Below are positions 12,721 to 25,300 of a DNA stretch of 64,000 nt, in pieces. A model generated the notes under the pieces. That model saw nothing but the letters and a program-made list of their open reading frames with translations. It did not search any database and was not told the DNA's origin. A program made the translations under genes and the position numbers. The first letter of the stretch is position 1; every line of letters starts with the position of its first letter. This stretch comes from Tubiluchus corallicola (taxonomy: Eukaryota > Priapulida > Priapulimorpha > Priapulimorphida > Tubiluchidae), in the NCBI GenBank assembly GCA_030141605.1, contig JAQGDQ010000255.1, forward strand, positions 57,746-121,745, written 5' to 3'.

Positions 12721-13886
12721 AATGTCATTTTTAAGTAAAAGTGTGTGCACAATTCAAGACTTTATTTTGATATGACATTTTGGAGACGGACTTTTGGGTG
12801 TATTACACTGGAATTTCTTATTTCTTCACTTTCCAATGTCTGGAAGGTACTAACGTTAATAATTAAGCCTCATAATATTTTACACAAGATTGGGAATGAT
12901 GAAAATAAAAAAAGCTAAAATTTCCATTCTACTCCAAAAAATGAATTTCGATATTAATAAAATTGGTTTTAAAATCCTCTCATCCTGTATTACCTTGTTC
13001 TATATAGCACCTCGTTCAATATACTCCCTCAAACAGTTCACATACCTCTAACCAAAGTTAAGCTGCAAACAGTTGCGTATTAATTTCTTCATTAGTATTT
13101 GCTAACGTGATAAGAAATTGTGTGTAATTTTGTTTTCATTTTCTTTTTTATTGCGCAGATGTATGTAACATATCATTGTACGTAACTGTAATGGTGTTTT
13201 TGTCTAATAAACATAAAAAGCAGCGTTAAGCATGATTAGTACTTAATTTTGATACGTGACCTACTGAGCATGCAAGTCATGAGTGACTTTGGCAGCACAA
13301 AGTCATGTTTGGTGGGTATTGCTCTTGCAAAAATACAATTTTTTCGGGTTTTGATTGATATCACTACATATAACACTGCTGAAGGCATTGCATTATAACC
13401 TATATCAACATTAATTTTTTTGGATATGTATGCATTGGAACGTCATCATCTTAATGAAATTTAATTACATGCATGGACAGCACATGTGCCACTGAGAACC
13501 ATTAATTAAGTCTAAATTTTAGATTGTACATTGATGTAAACTCATGCAGTACTCTTGCTCCTTTGAGACTTTAACAGACTTAAACTAAACTTTTGAGTTT
13601 AAGGCTTGAATTTTTTTAAAGTTTATTTTTTTATTATAATTTTCTGATGTTTTAGCTTAAACATCACCAATAATTATAACTTACACGCACAGTTTGCTTT
13701 TAGAACCAGTTATTAATCATTAATAGCAGTATTCATGGGAATCATATTGAAAACACAAACATAAATCCATGTACATATCTTAAAGGTACCTACCGACAAA
13801 GCTTTTTTATTAGTGCAGTAACAGAAAATGATATAATAAATACTTGCAAATCGTTTAATCGGAATAAAGGTCCTGATAAGGACAAA

Positions 13887-14561
13887 ATGTTACCTAAAGT
13901 CATAATAGACACCATTGACTACATCTCTAAACCTTTGCAATATTTAATTAATTTATCTTTTCTTACAGGTGAAATACCAACGAAATTGAAAGAATCAATT
14001 ATTGTTCCTTTGTTTAAATCAGATGATCCCATGTCTCTGAACAATTATAGACCAGTGTCCTTATTGCCTTTTATATCAAAAATATTAGAAAAAGTTTTTT
14101 ACAATCAGTTATCTCATTATTTAATAAAAAAAATAATTCTGAGTAATAAACAATTTGGTTTCAGAAAAGGTAGCTCCACTGAAATGGCCTTAACAAAAAT
14201 TATAGAAAATATCATTAATACTGTTGAAAAAAATGGCACATCCTACGGAGTATTTTGCGACCTATCAAAAGCATTTGATACAGTAAACCATGACATTCTG
14301 CTAAATAAGTTGTACTATTACGGTATCAGAGGTTTGCCTCATATGTGGCTAAAGAATTATTTAACAGGGCGCACTCAGACAGTAAAATATAATAACGCTT
14401 TTTCAGATGTAACAACAATCAAATGTGGCGTGCCCCAAGGCTCAGTCCTCGGGCCACTACTTTTTCTAACTTATATTAATGACATTAAATTTTGTGTTAA
14501 AAATCACAATTTATTTCAGTTTGCTGATGATACAAGCATTTTTTTAGCTTTCATAAAATAG
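13887..14561 (+). pseudogene. LINE reverse transcriptase, N-terminal and catalytic part
   Basis: Open frame of 224 codons from an internal Met. The frame is in fact open upstream to about 13700. It covers the fingers and palm, including the D of the CDLSKAFD block and the FADD block. It ends in TAG at 14559 only because of the frame change at the T run just before; the other frame continues the protein without a break. It would reverse-transcribe its own RNA at the target site if intact. Confidence 0.75.
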
Positions 14562-15340
14562 AAGCCAATATTGACTACATAAATACAGTTCTACATGATC
14601 TAGCTATATGGTTCAAAACAAATAAACTTTCACTAAATTCATCAAAAACAAAATACATTCTGTTTAGATCCCGAAATAAACCAATTCAGGCGAACCACGA
14701 TTTAATAATAGACCATAAAAGAATTACACGTGTAAAAGAACTGAAATTTCTGGGATTAATACTGAATGAGCATCTAGACTGGCGACCACATATATTCATG
14801 ATCAGATTAAAAATATCAAAAAATATAGGTATCATCTCATATATTAAAAACTTTCTGAACACCGAACATCTTCTAACATTATACAACAGTTTAATATTAT
14901 CATATTTAAATTACTGCACAACATTATGGGGCTTTACTTATACTACAAATTTAGAATGCTTAAGAGTTTTACAACGAAAATTTTTACGTGTCATCTTCAA
15001 ACTAGACAAAAGGAGCACAATTACTACTACACATTTTAAGCAATGTCAAATATTACTTCTGGATGATGTTATTAATTTTAATGGATGTATATACATGTAT
15101 AGAACCAACAACAACTTATTTCCAACTTTTTTTGAAAATCCAGTCAAGATAAATGTAAAAAAATACAATACCAGACATAATGAATATATACCAAGACGTT
15201 GTAGAACAAATATGGCGAAACACTTCATCAGCTATATGGGGCCAGTCCTATGGAACAGACTAAGCCGCAATTCGAAATGTAGTCACTCCCTTTTAACTTT
15301 TAAAAAAACCGTCAGAAAAGAAATATTTCAAAAGTATTGA
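14546..15340 (+). pseudogene. LINE reverse transcriptase, thumb and C-terminal part
   Basis: This continues the reverse transcriptase in the neighbouring frame after the T-run frameshift. An internal Met at 14798 lies within it but is not a real start, because the frame is open from about 14546. Motifs such as LSLNSSKTKYILF, HLDWRPHI and a C-terminal GPVLWNRL block fit the thumb and tail of L2/CR1-type proteins. It stops with TGA at 15338-15340. Confidence 0.75.
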
Positions 15341-15521
15341 AGAGTAACACAATTTGATAATGGTAATAACCTGCATTTTTTGCTACAGTAATCTTAATAT
15401 AACATGACTATGTTTAACAGGATACTGAACACTTTGTAATCATGATCACAGTTTTTCTTAGTTTCTCGCTCCATTTCATCTTTCATTCACTACTCCCCCC
15501 CATTTTTTTTTAAGATTTCCA

Positions 15522-15568
15522 CATACAGTTTGGCCTGTCAAGCTATGCTTTTAGGCTCAAACTGTATG
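15522..15568 (+). other. Hairpin in the LINE 3' UTR
   Basis: A perfect 11-base inverted repeat, CATACAGTTTG at 15522-15532 and CAAACTGTATG at 15558-15568, with GCC/GGC extending the stem inward past a bulge. It lies about 180 bases before the element's end, where some LINEs carry a structure recognised by their own reverse transcriptase. That role is inferred. Confidence 0.55.
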
Positions 15569-15849
15569 CATCAAACAATTATTCTGTAATGAAATTTGCA
15601 CATGTATATCCCGCATTATGAAATTTCTTAATAATATTGCATTTATTCATATTTATATTTATATTTACTAAAATGGAAAATTATCTGTATTTTAATGCTA
15701 ATTGTAATGATGCAATGTGGAAAATGAATAAAACTCTTGAATCTTGAATCATGTTTTAAAATTATAAGAATCATTCCAGTTTTATGAAAAATTTTTCACT
15801 TACAAGGACTTGTAAAAAAACTTTATTTATTTCTTTACATAGAAAGCTG

Positions 15850-16030
15850 GAACCTCAGTGCAAAGCAGTGCATTTACTTGAGGATTTTCTGCTGGAGCTG
15901 CAAGCTGGCTGAGGTGGTCGTGGAGAAACCGGAACTGAGAGAGGAACTGTCGGCGGAAGACATGCCAGCAGACTTACGCGTGCGCAGAAAATTATCATCC
16001 GGGTTTTCACTGTAATGGCGGCCTTAATCA
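15850..16030 (+). promoter_or_regulatory. Probable CpG-containing promoter island of the MASK gene
   Basis: This is a locally GC- and CpG-rich stretch in otherwise AT-rich DNA, ending about 110 bases before the start codon. It holds ACCGGAA (15928-15934, ETS-like), GCGTGCGCAG (15978-15987, like part of an NRF-1 site) and AATGGCGGCC (16014-16023, YY1-like). No TATA box is evident. This is the usual make-up of a TATA-less housekeeping promoter. Start sites cannot be placed from sequence. Confidence 0.4.
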
Positions 16031-16136
16031 TATTCGATAAGGGATTCACAACTATTTGGCATATTTCTGGCTTATACAGTGTTTATGTTAAAAGCCACTA
16101 AGAACTTTATGTTGTTTTATATTAGAACTGTAAAAG

Positions 16137-16322
16137 ATGCAGAATGCAAGATCACCAAAGGAGACAAGAACCGCTAAAAAAGGAGGACAAGATCAAAAGA
16201 GTGAAACAACTGTGAATCGAAATTTTTCATCGCTTGTAGAAAAGTCTAATATATTAAATTCCGTACCTCAGCGCATAGTTGGTGATTTTTCTGGAAGTGA
16301 AGAGGAAGGCGAAGTATCCGAC
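16137..16322 (+). CDS. ANKHD1: MASK exon 1: N-terminus
   Basis: Encodes residues 1-62: a basic start followed by an acidic end (SGSEEEGEVSD). The donor GACgtaagt falls in phase 0 and joins exon 2, which begins VESFILEQADLDEEALL. The first 40 residues are not conserved enough to prove by homology. The acidic end and the in-frame upstream stop support this as the true first coding exon. Confidence 0.75.
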
Positions 16323-19300
16323 GTAAGTACTTTTGCGTGAATTTATCGATTTTTTCAATTGTATGGTGCAAACTCCTCTTTTTTCCTAATGTCATTTGGG
16401 GTCATCCATGTTGGTGTCATTGTGTGATTGTATTCAAACCAGTTGATCACCATCCTTAACGGTTTCAACAAATAGTACCGAACGTAGTACAGAACAAGAA
16501 CTTAACAACATAAACACGGATACATACATAAACATAAGTTACGGATGTAGCTCATTGTGTGATTTCTAGCTAAATTTTAGTTTTCAAATTGTAAGTGGTA
16601 AAGCTGCATAATGTGCAATGTGCGGGATTGGGTACTAAAGTTTAGTTGCCAGTTTTACCCACTCTTGTTTTGCACCGAGCAAAGTTGGATTTATTGGTTC
16701 GTAACATGAAATTTGAATATCATCATTTACAGTGGCGGTCTCGTAGCTAAGATTAGTGGGGTTGCTGCTTCAGAAATTTTTTATCATTGTTTTAATATTG
16801 TGTTGAAGTTCACTTACAGTTACAGAACTTATTTCTTGGGGATGCAAGCAGCATGCATGATTATGTAAAGTAAGCAAGTACGTGCATGATTAAATAATTT
16901 AAATTTTCTGTTAAATAAAAGTACTGAAAAACTATGAATTAAATAAAATAGCTGGAAGCATGATAATCATCTAATTCTACACTTATCACATTCAAAAATG
17001 TGGTACACGGTTTTTAAGCACAACACACGCCGAGTCAAAAAGAAACACTGCTTGCACAATAGGGTCGACACTGCGTCTCTTTCTACCTAGCGTGCAGCTT
17101 CTCATCCCAGACATGTGCGCATGCGCACAACAGCCAAACACCATATTGTTGGAACTGTGAAGCGCACATTTCCTTCACATGTTCAGGTTCTGTACAAGGA
17201 TGTACAAGTGTAAAGAAAGAGTTAAAGAAAAGACTCATTATTTTGAATGTTATCGATAATATCAAGTGAAAATAGGGGGTGCTGCAGTTCCACAGTGCCT
17301 AGACACTAGCCGCCACTGATCAATTAACATATCTTTCTGTAAGTACAGTCTTGTGAAATGGAAGTTCTGAGAACTTCCAGTACTTATGGTAAATTCGAGC
17401 AGCCTTAGCAAATTTCCGCAGAAGGGTTGTTAGTATAATTCACACAGCATGTTTTCTGGAACAAGAGCTTATTTTTTACTCATTCAAAAAGGAATTGAAA
17501 GAGGAAGTGCCAGGGTGCCACAGTATCAATCCTTTCAAATTCTCAACTGAAAGTTCTATAACTACTGTGAATGGTGTTACTTTTGAAGGTTCAGCAAAAT
17601 TGTTTTTTACAATACTGTAATTATCTACTTCGACTTCTTGCGATGATTATAGTGTTTAGTTTCAGAGTATGCATGTGTGTCATGAAAATATACAACAAAT
17701 TTTCCATAAGTTTTACAAATGTTTCAATTTTTGGTAAAATTCTTGATGATGGACTGGGTGCTCTAACTCTTCTCGAGTTATCAGCATCTGTAATTTCTGA
17801 AAATCAATGTAAATTTTAATGTAATATAAATTCTTATTTCTACAAATATTTTGAACAAATTTGCAACATGGGGATTAATTTAAAATAAAATAGTAAACTT
17901 TAATGCATTAAATACTCTGTATAGTACTTTGACAATTAGATTATTATTTGTTTTGAAAGCTAGGTCGTAACTTACATAAAAATACATGCAATTACAAGTT
18001 ATAATAACAAAAAACATCTAGAGTTACAATTGTTAACAAATAATAAAAATATTACAATTACAGATATAGAATAATTCATTGTACCTTCATTTTAAACCTG
18101 TGGTGTACTTTCAGTAGTCTATAGCTAAATGCCTAAATGAATGCCAAATATATAGTTCTTTTCAAATGCATTTAAATATTTCAGACTGTAAATAGATGTC
18201 TGAGTTCAAAATACATTTCACATAGAAGTTTTGTGAATTATGTAGCCTAACAAATAAATAGTAAGCTGAAGCTGAACATCTAATTATAACATCAAAGTAA
18301 GAGATGGCGTAATCTAAACACATTTGTCTAGCACTTCAATTATACTGAAGTGAAAATAGCTTTCTAATACACTTATTGTAAGTAATTTTAAGATTCCTGT
18401 AATTATAGAGAAAGAAATTTTTCCATGTGAATATTCCAATGATAGAAGTGCAATATAAGCATTACCGCCCATGTGTTTAAAGCTAATTTCAATGATAAAA
18501 AACAGGACCCTTTCAAACTGTAGTTTAAAATAATCTAACGTATAAAATATTGAAAGAGAACACAATTGTTTTGTTTAAAAATAACTTAGTGAAAGAATTA
18601 TTGCCACAGAAACCTCATTTTACATTTGCACAGTTAATTTTCTACTGTTGCATGTGTTTTGGCGTTCCAGTTAGATCTGCACCAGTGCCTGCATTTTGGA
18701 AATACATTGCGTAAAATAGGCACTGTACCTGATCGTGTGAACACATTTTACTTCTGATGTGATACACACGTGAGAGCTCATACTTTAGATAAAGTAAGAT
18801 AAACAGAGGTAAACCTGAAATTTAAATTTTTAAACATGAATTTGTTGCGTTTTTGTGCTTCACAGTCAATGTCGCACAGTAGCGCTGGATTTCTATTTTC
18901 TCTTTGGAAAACGCATGCAACACATTCGTGGAATGTTTGTGCTGTTACAAAATTATGTTCAATTGTCACAATTGCACTTTCCGGCATTTGTTAAATTTTT
19001 AAGCTATTATTTAATTATCACCGAAACACTTCGGTGTTAGAATGTATATGTTCACCATACTTCAAAATAGAGCAGCATCATTCTGTTTTCCTTTAAACTG
19101 AATCAGTCTTTTCTAAACACACGTGGGAGGCATTGCCTACGTGGACAATTTTATAGAATGGCTACCTGCAGCATTAATTTTGCATAATAAGTCAATTTGT
19201 AAATAATGCGCAGTAAAAATACTCTAGAATCTTTAAATAGTCCCCTTTGCAATAGGGATACATTACAGCTTGACATTTTGTTTGCATTATACAATTATGC

Positions 19301-22300
19301 TTTAGAATTGGAGTGCATATGCTGTGTGGAGGCTTATTTAGGACAAAAATTAAGGTATCAGTATATAGTGTTTGGACTAGCTTGAAATATAGTTATTGCC
19401 AAAGGTGATTCGTATATGAAATTTGAAACCTTTTGATAATAGTATTCTTAAGAATATTCTAATCTATGAACTGAACTGAGATTGAGTTTAAACAGTTAGT
19501 AAATCTATGCTGTGCGAGTTTAAAAGGCTTTAGTTGCTCAGTGACATCCTTTCTAGCACATTCTAGAATACCAGTATTCCCAGTAGAGAGTATTTTTTAA
19601 GCTGTACCTGTTTAGCATGTACCTATTTATTCATTTCTGTATAAATCAGCTTAGGTTCATGGCCTATTAGAATTGTTTGAGTAGTCAAAATCAGCAGTAA
19701 AATTCTTTTATTAACAGTAAATCAAATAAAATTAAACCAATTAAAGAAACTATAACTGGTATCAGTAGAGTACAGTAATTTATAATTCACCTATATAAAG
19801 TTACAAAATAAAATTGAAGGCAAGGCGAAAACATGTGATGCGATAGAGATGCATAGTTAATCAAATGAGTTTACACTCATCCCTGCACAGTGAAAGTTTT
19901 AGTAAATAATAGTAATCAATAATAACCACTGTTAGTGATAAGGCAGAATAGGCTTATGTTATGCTTCACTCGAGGTGGGACAGCCATTATTTGAATATCT
20001 TTTGATTTTAAAATTAAGGTTACAGCTAATTTAGAAATGTCAAAATTCGTTTGGTTTAGTTGTGTCAAACAAAATAATACTTCTCCCTTTCAATTTTGAC
20101 TGCATTCAAAATTTTTTCCAGTTTTTTCTCATTATAGTTAATGTGATCTCTGGAAATCTCCTTCATTGTAATCCAGTCTGCTTTAAAACTGTTTTTGTTA
20201 CAAAAAAGCTGTGTTAACTGGGTACACTATGGTACTTTTTGGCACTTCTGAGTTTTTAAATTTGGTAGCTAGTGCAGTTAAGATTTCAGGCACTCACATC
20301 ACACATTGTTAGGGGCAGTATAATAAACTTGGCTGCACTTTTGTTTGTTAATGTTTTTAAAACTGTTTTGACAAACAATTTTTGGAAAATGATAACTTTT
20401 GAAATTATTATTAGTTTTTATTACCCCCAGTATTAAAATTTATTTTTGAGATGTGACATGGACTATTGTAATCATTTCAGTAATGATTTAACTGGTTTTT
20501 CATCTAATTTTCCCACCACCTGACCAGTAGGGTTGAGCATCGAACGTTCGAATTCGATTCAAACAAGTTTTTTTTAATTTGAATTCGATTTGAACCTACA
20601 ATTATAAATTTGAATAATTCAGCATTTCAGTCATATACGTTCTTCTTTATCATTAAAATGTTTGAAACAGCATGCAATTAGCGCAATTTAGCTGCAGTTC
20701 TGTGCAAAATTTTCAACAAACTAATAGTGGTTTTACTGCAGAACAAATCAAATAATTTGTATGATCTTTGTAAGACCACTTTTCACTAGTGATTCGAACA
20801 CTTGTTCGAAAATCTTTCAAACTGAATTGAATTAGGAAGTCACAAATTCGATTCGAATTCGAATTTTTGGTAGAGAATGCTTACCCCTACTGACCACGAA
20901 TACTATTTACACAGAATAGATTTTTGAACATGTTCAGCATCTCTTCTTGGAGAATTATTCTTGTTAATGAATTTGGTTTTTGTCCTCCCACAACAATTCA
21001 ACATTAGTAGTAAGGATTCCTTGTCGTTAATTTTGGATGTAGGTTCTGCCTTATTTAATTATATAAATATTATTTTCCACTCAGTGCCAATCTAGTGAAG
21101 CACCAGTCATCAATGTGTGAAATAATCATCAATAATAAAATTAGATCTACAGATGAGTGTCTCTTTAACTTTTACAAATGTGTCAGCTCACATATTTAGT
21201 ATACTAATTACTTGGTCTGATGCTTATCTTGCAGTTTAGAGGTTAGCATTTATAAATTTGTGCAGAACAGCTTTTGGTGTTGCTACGACTTTGTTAGTTT
21301 GTTTGAAAAATGTGTAAAACATGTGTGCTATGTCCTTTTCATTTTTGTTTACAAATGCTACGTAATGGCCAGGTTTGGATTTAGAGGGACATGTCCAGTA
21401 CAAGTTTGGCCACTACCTGTTAGTTTGTTTCAAAAATGTGTAAAACATGTGTCTGCGTCCTTTTTATTTTGGCTTACAAATGTTACACAATCATCAGTTT
21501 TGGACTTAGAGGGACAGGCCAATTTGACAACTAATTGGTGAAACACCACAAATTTGAACTTTGGGAAACGTTAGTCATAATAATGGTGGTATTTCTTCTG
21601 TGCTGTTATGCCAGTAGCAGTTGGTTTTGTGTCACATTAATGTGAATGTGTCAAATTCATGAGTAAGAGAGAAATTACTTCAATTAATAAGACTTGTTAG
21701 AGTACAGGTCTATAGGCAACCTTACGCATTGAATCGTTTACTTTAAAAAATATTTTCGAATTTTCTCTTTCGCAACTCAAGATGTTTAAACTTTAAAAGA
21801 TGTCACATAGTCTATACACATATAACTTTCAGTGATCTGTGAACAAGTGTTGGTGTTTGGTTGTGATCCTTGATTGATGATCAATTTCTAATCGTCACAT
21901 CATTAAATTGTTGATTAGTTCAGTAAATTTTTGACCCCATCATGCTGCAAAAATTGATAAGTTTATAAGAAAAAGTAAAAATAATATATCTAAAGCTTAT
22001 AGCTTAACTAGCAGTATTTACATGCATTAAATATTTACCCGACTTTTGATCGATCGGTGTCGATGAACAGAAAACTCAATCGACTCGTGATTGGTTCGTT
22101 ATAAAAAAATGTCCAGTCCATCACCAATTTGGATGCATCTGGCGTTACACTTTTGGCACAATATTCCTAATTTAAAAATAATTGACCAAAACCCCTAACG
22201 TAACAATAGTCGAAACTGGCACAGTAGTAAAAAACTAACCTAAATATAATGATCTATGTTCCTAAAAGATTGTACTATATTAGATGCCTTGTACCGGTGT

Positions 22301-25300
22301 GCCTACATGGGAACTATTTAAGTTAGTATGGAATTTAAATGCTGTCCTGTTTGTCCAGAATAATTATGTGTACATGCTTGTAACAGTACCTACATACTGT
22401 TCACTGTATGGGAAGCTTTTATACATATTGTGTCTAAGCTTTGTCATTTAAGAGCTTTTCTTTGAAGAATTTTCTTTAACAATCAGCTAGATTCCCGTCT
22501 TGCCGCAACTGCCTTCACTGAAGTACCGCTTTACTGTGTACTGGAACCCGAATTGCACTGTGCATAATTTTATTAGAAAACGATAACATTAATTGGAGGA
22601 AAATTTGGTCAAAAGTTTTACAAATTTGTCTCTTCAAACCACAGACAAAGTCATTCAAATATTCTTTTTGCAACAAAGATAGCTTTTAGCCTTTTTTTAG
22701 GTAGATTAAATCACAGTTGTCAGATGCACGACCGCTATTAGATCTGTGCTCGTTTTTTTGTGTTCTATGTGTGTAGTACTTTTTAATTATTATTTTTTCT
22801 GTGCACCTGAAGACATTTCGATGTTGGGTGCTGACAATACTTAATTTGAGTAACCTCGTTATTTTATACTAGGAAAAGTTCTTTCTAACTATAACTCAAT
22901 GGTTGTAATTAATTTTTAGGTGGAATCATTTATTCTCGAGCAAGCTGATTTAGACGAAGAAGCGCTACTGGATGCTCCAAAGTTTATTCTGCCTGGTGAA
23001 GCTGCAGAAAGTCCTGATTTAAGAGGCGTGGATTTAGAAACTCAAGCTCGACTTGAAGCTCTCTTGGAGGCAGCAGGTAAAGATACCATATCTGTCTAGC
23101 ACCTGAAAAATTAGCTAGTGCGTGACTTAATGATGAGTGTTTTATAATTTTTAAAATTTTATATGTTAAATGGACACCAGCTTATCAAATGTTCACCTTA
23201 TCAATTTGTGCCAGCGTTATTATGTGCTGTTAATAAGTACTGTTTACAACATTAATGCCATGATCTAATGAAATTATTATTGAACTTAAGAATTTGGTAT
23301 ACCTTTAACACTATTGCTGATACTTCATTCTTGATATCATGATGCTTTCAAATAGCATCTTAATGTTTCTAGCTCATGCCAGAAATCTACTTAAATTAAA
23401 TGTAAGTGTAAATGTGAAGATATTTTTTTTAAGAAAAAATAGGTTGCATAACTTGTTTAACAGCTTAGTATGATGAAAGAAGCTTCTTTATGTAGTCATG
23501 TCTGACTAATTTGTCTTAAACCTCGAACTGCTCGTACAAGATAATGATATAATACAGAATCTATAGAAGACTGACGTCAAAAGGCAGCAGACTTGAAAGT
23601 CTGGTTCATGAAACTTTTTTCTGGAACTAATAATACTCTAGCAACATTTGTTTTGCATCATAGAGACCTGTTTTGAAACCGCACATTTGCTTGGCTCAGC
23701 TCAAATTTGTGTTTAGTCCAGACTCCTGATACAGATTACCATTCACTTGCTGGCTAGCAATCGTCTCATGCAAATTGCTACATCAAACCATTTTGCTTTA
23801 GTTAGAACTGAGACCTCACTTCCTCTTTTAGTAGAGGAACGATCGTAATGTTCCCTGACACTTTCATTAGAACAAAGAATTGAATACCGTTTTAGATTTT
23901 AACATGTTTATTAGCGCAGACGATCGTGTCGACAGCAACTGTCATTTTCAATGCTATAAATCAACCCACAACAAATAATTTGTACAATTATGACACTACT
24001 AACCAAGGCTTAAAATAAATTACATCATTACACAATCACAAGAGTGAAATTCAAATTGTCAGAATACAACTGGAAATAATTTAGAAAGAGGCTCTCATGT
24101 AAAAAAATTGTAGAGAAAACATAAAAATAGTACATTGTGTGTTTAATATGTAATATTATATATATTACCAGACTCAGGTAAAGATCACAACAACCAGCAA
24201 ATAATTAGTTTAACACCTTGCAAAGTTTACTGATAAAGTCTACATATTGTTTTAGATTTCACTAAGTGTATTGAAAAGATGTGGCGTGGGCTTCCCTTTT
24301 CAAAATGTCAGCAATTTTTGTAAGGGGGGGGGGGCAAAAAGGGGTCAGTGGGTGCCAAATTGCAAAAATGTGCAAATTCTAATAAAATTTATCAAATTAT
24401 GTGTCTTATCACACTGAATAACAAAGTATATAGTTTGACCTATCTCTGACCTTTCACAGTCTAAAACAGTTTTCAAATCTCTGCTCTAGTGAAAGTGTCA
24501 CGGAACATTAGGATTGTTCCTATACTGTTTGTAATGGTTTTCGAGTAAAAGCAGTAATAGTGAAACAAAGTGAATTTTCGTTTTTAAAGTGTTTAAATAA
24601 GTAGTTTTGTTTATTAAGTAAGGTGTTTTATGTTCTAGTATTTAAAGCTGTTATAGTTAGCAAGCCATGCAAAGGAAACTGCTTTAACTGAATCATGTGG
24701 GAGTTTCTGTTGCATTTATGCATGTCTTTTGTACATTGTTGAAATTGGAATTTGTAATTTTGCTAGAGGTTATTTGAAGGTCATTGGCAGGATGTAGTAA
24801 TATGTTGATATACCCAATGTCAAAGTTAAACAATGCAGAGCCTGGTTAGTAATTGGGTGGATGACCATCGGGAAAGTTACTTCTAGGCAATTTCTTCTAC
24901 CCATTATTCCCCTCCTGCTATTTGTCTTGTTGAAGGAAGATGAGTCAAAATGTTCTAAGATTCCTTTGCCTATTTTGTTTTTAATCTTTGATTATCAGCC
25001 ACGTTTTGATCCTGCTGCAACTATCAATAATGTTTTGTCCTGCAAGTGAGTGTTGGACACTGATTTAGTTTCCTTGGGTTCTGCTCCTAAAGTCTTCTTA
25101 ACTGTGCCACAATGTTTGGCATGTGACCTGACGGCACATAATCTAATATGTAGGATTACTATGTGTATGTCTTGTTTGATTGTGGTTTGAGGTGTAAGAA
25201 AATAAGAGCTTACAGTTAGGTGAGGTCAATGTCATGTTAGGCGAAGTCAAGGTCATGTGTCATCTGACACTGGACTAGCGACAGTTTAAAGGTCACCGAT

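Larger units (their letters stand above)
10163..13690. other. Gene-free spacer between the duplicate and the LINE
   Basis: AT-rich sequence with short random ORFs only. It begins exactly where homology to exon 21 stops. It contains a four-copy 26-bp tandem repeat (11169-11272), a cluster of AGGTCA-type half sites (12132-12156) and a 5S rRNA-derived fragment (12661-12720). Scattered AATAAA hexamers occur (for example near 11064), but nothing ties them to a transcript. Confidence 0.5.
13700..15750 (+). mobile_element. 5'-truncated L2/CR1-like LINE
   Basis: A non-LTR retrotransposon retaining reverse transcriptase, the C-terminal region and the 3' end. Reverse transcriptase blocks appear in order: NKGPDKD, NNYRPVSLLPFISKILEKV, CDLSKAFDTVNHDILL, GVPQGSVLGPLL and FADD (14520-14531, the catalytic xxDD). 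The C-terminal part has KFLGLILNEHLDWRPHI and ends at 15340. The reading frame changes once, at a run of seven T (14539-14545), so the element cannot make an intact enzyme as it stands. No endonuclease domain is visible, so the 5' end is truncated near 13.7 kb. The 3' end has AATAAA at 15727 and terminates in two copies of CTTGAAT (15736-15749), a short tandem tail typical of L2/CR1-type elements. The clade assignment is from motif style only. Confidence 0.8.
16323..22919 (+). other. MASK intron 1 (6.6 kb)
   Basis: The largest intron in the gene, with no coding exon recognised. It holds a palindromic NRF-1-like site at 17116-17127 in a locally CpG-rich patch, a hAT-type MITE at 20528-20889 and a 126-bp tandem duplication at 21293-21530. 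The rest is AT-rich sequence in which I see nothing. Confidence 0.7.

Noticed and set aside
13887-15340. Retrovirus or host reverse-transcriptase gene
   Set aside because: Motif style, lack of protease, integrase or LTRs, and the CTTGAAT tandem tail identify a non-LTR retrotransposon.
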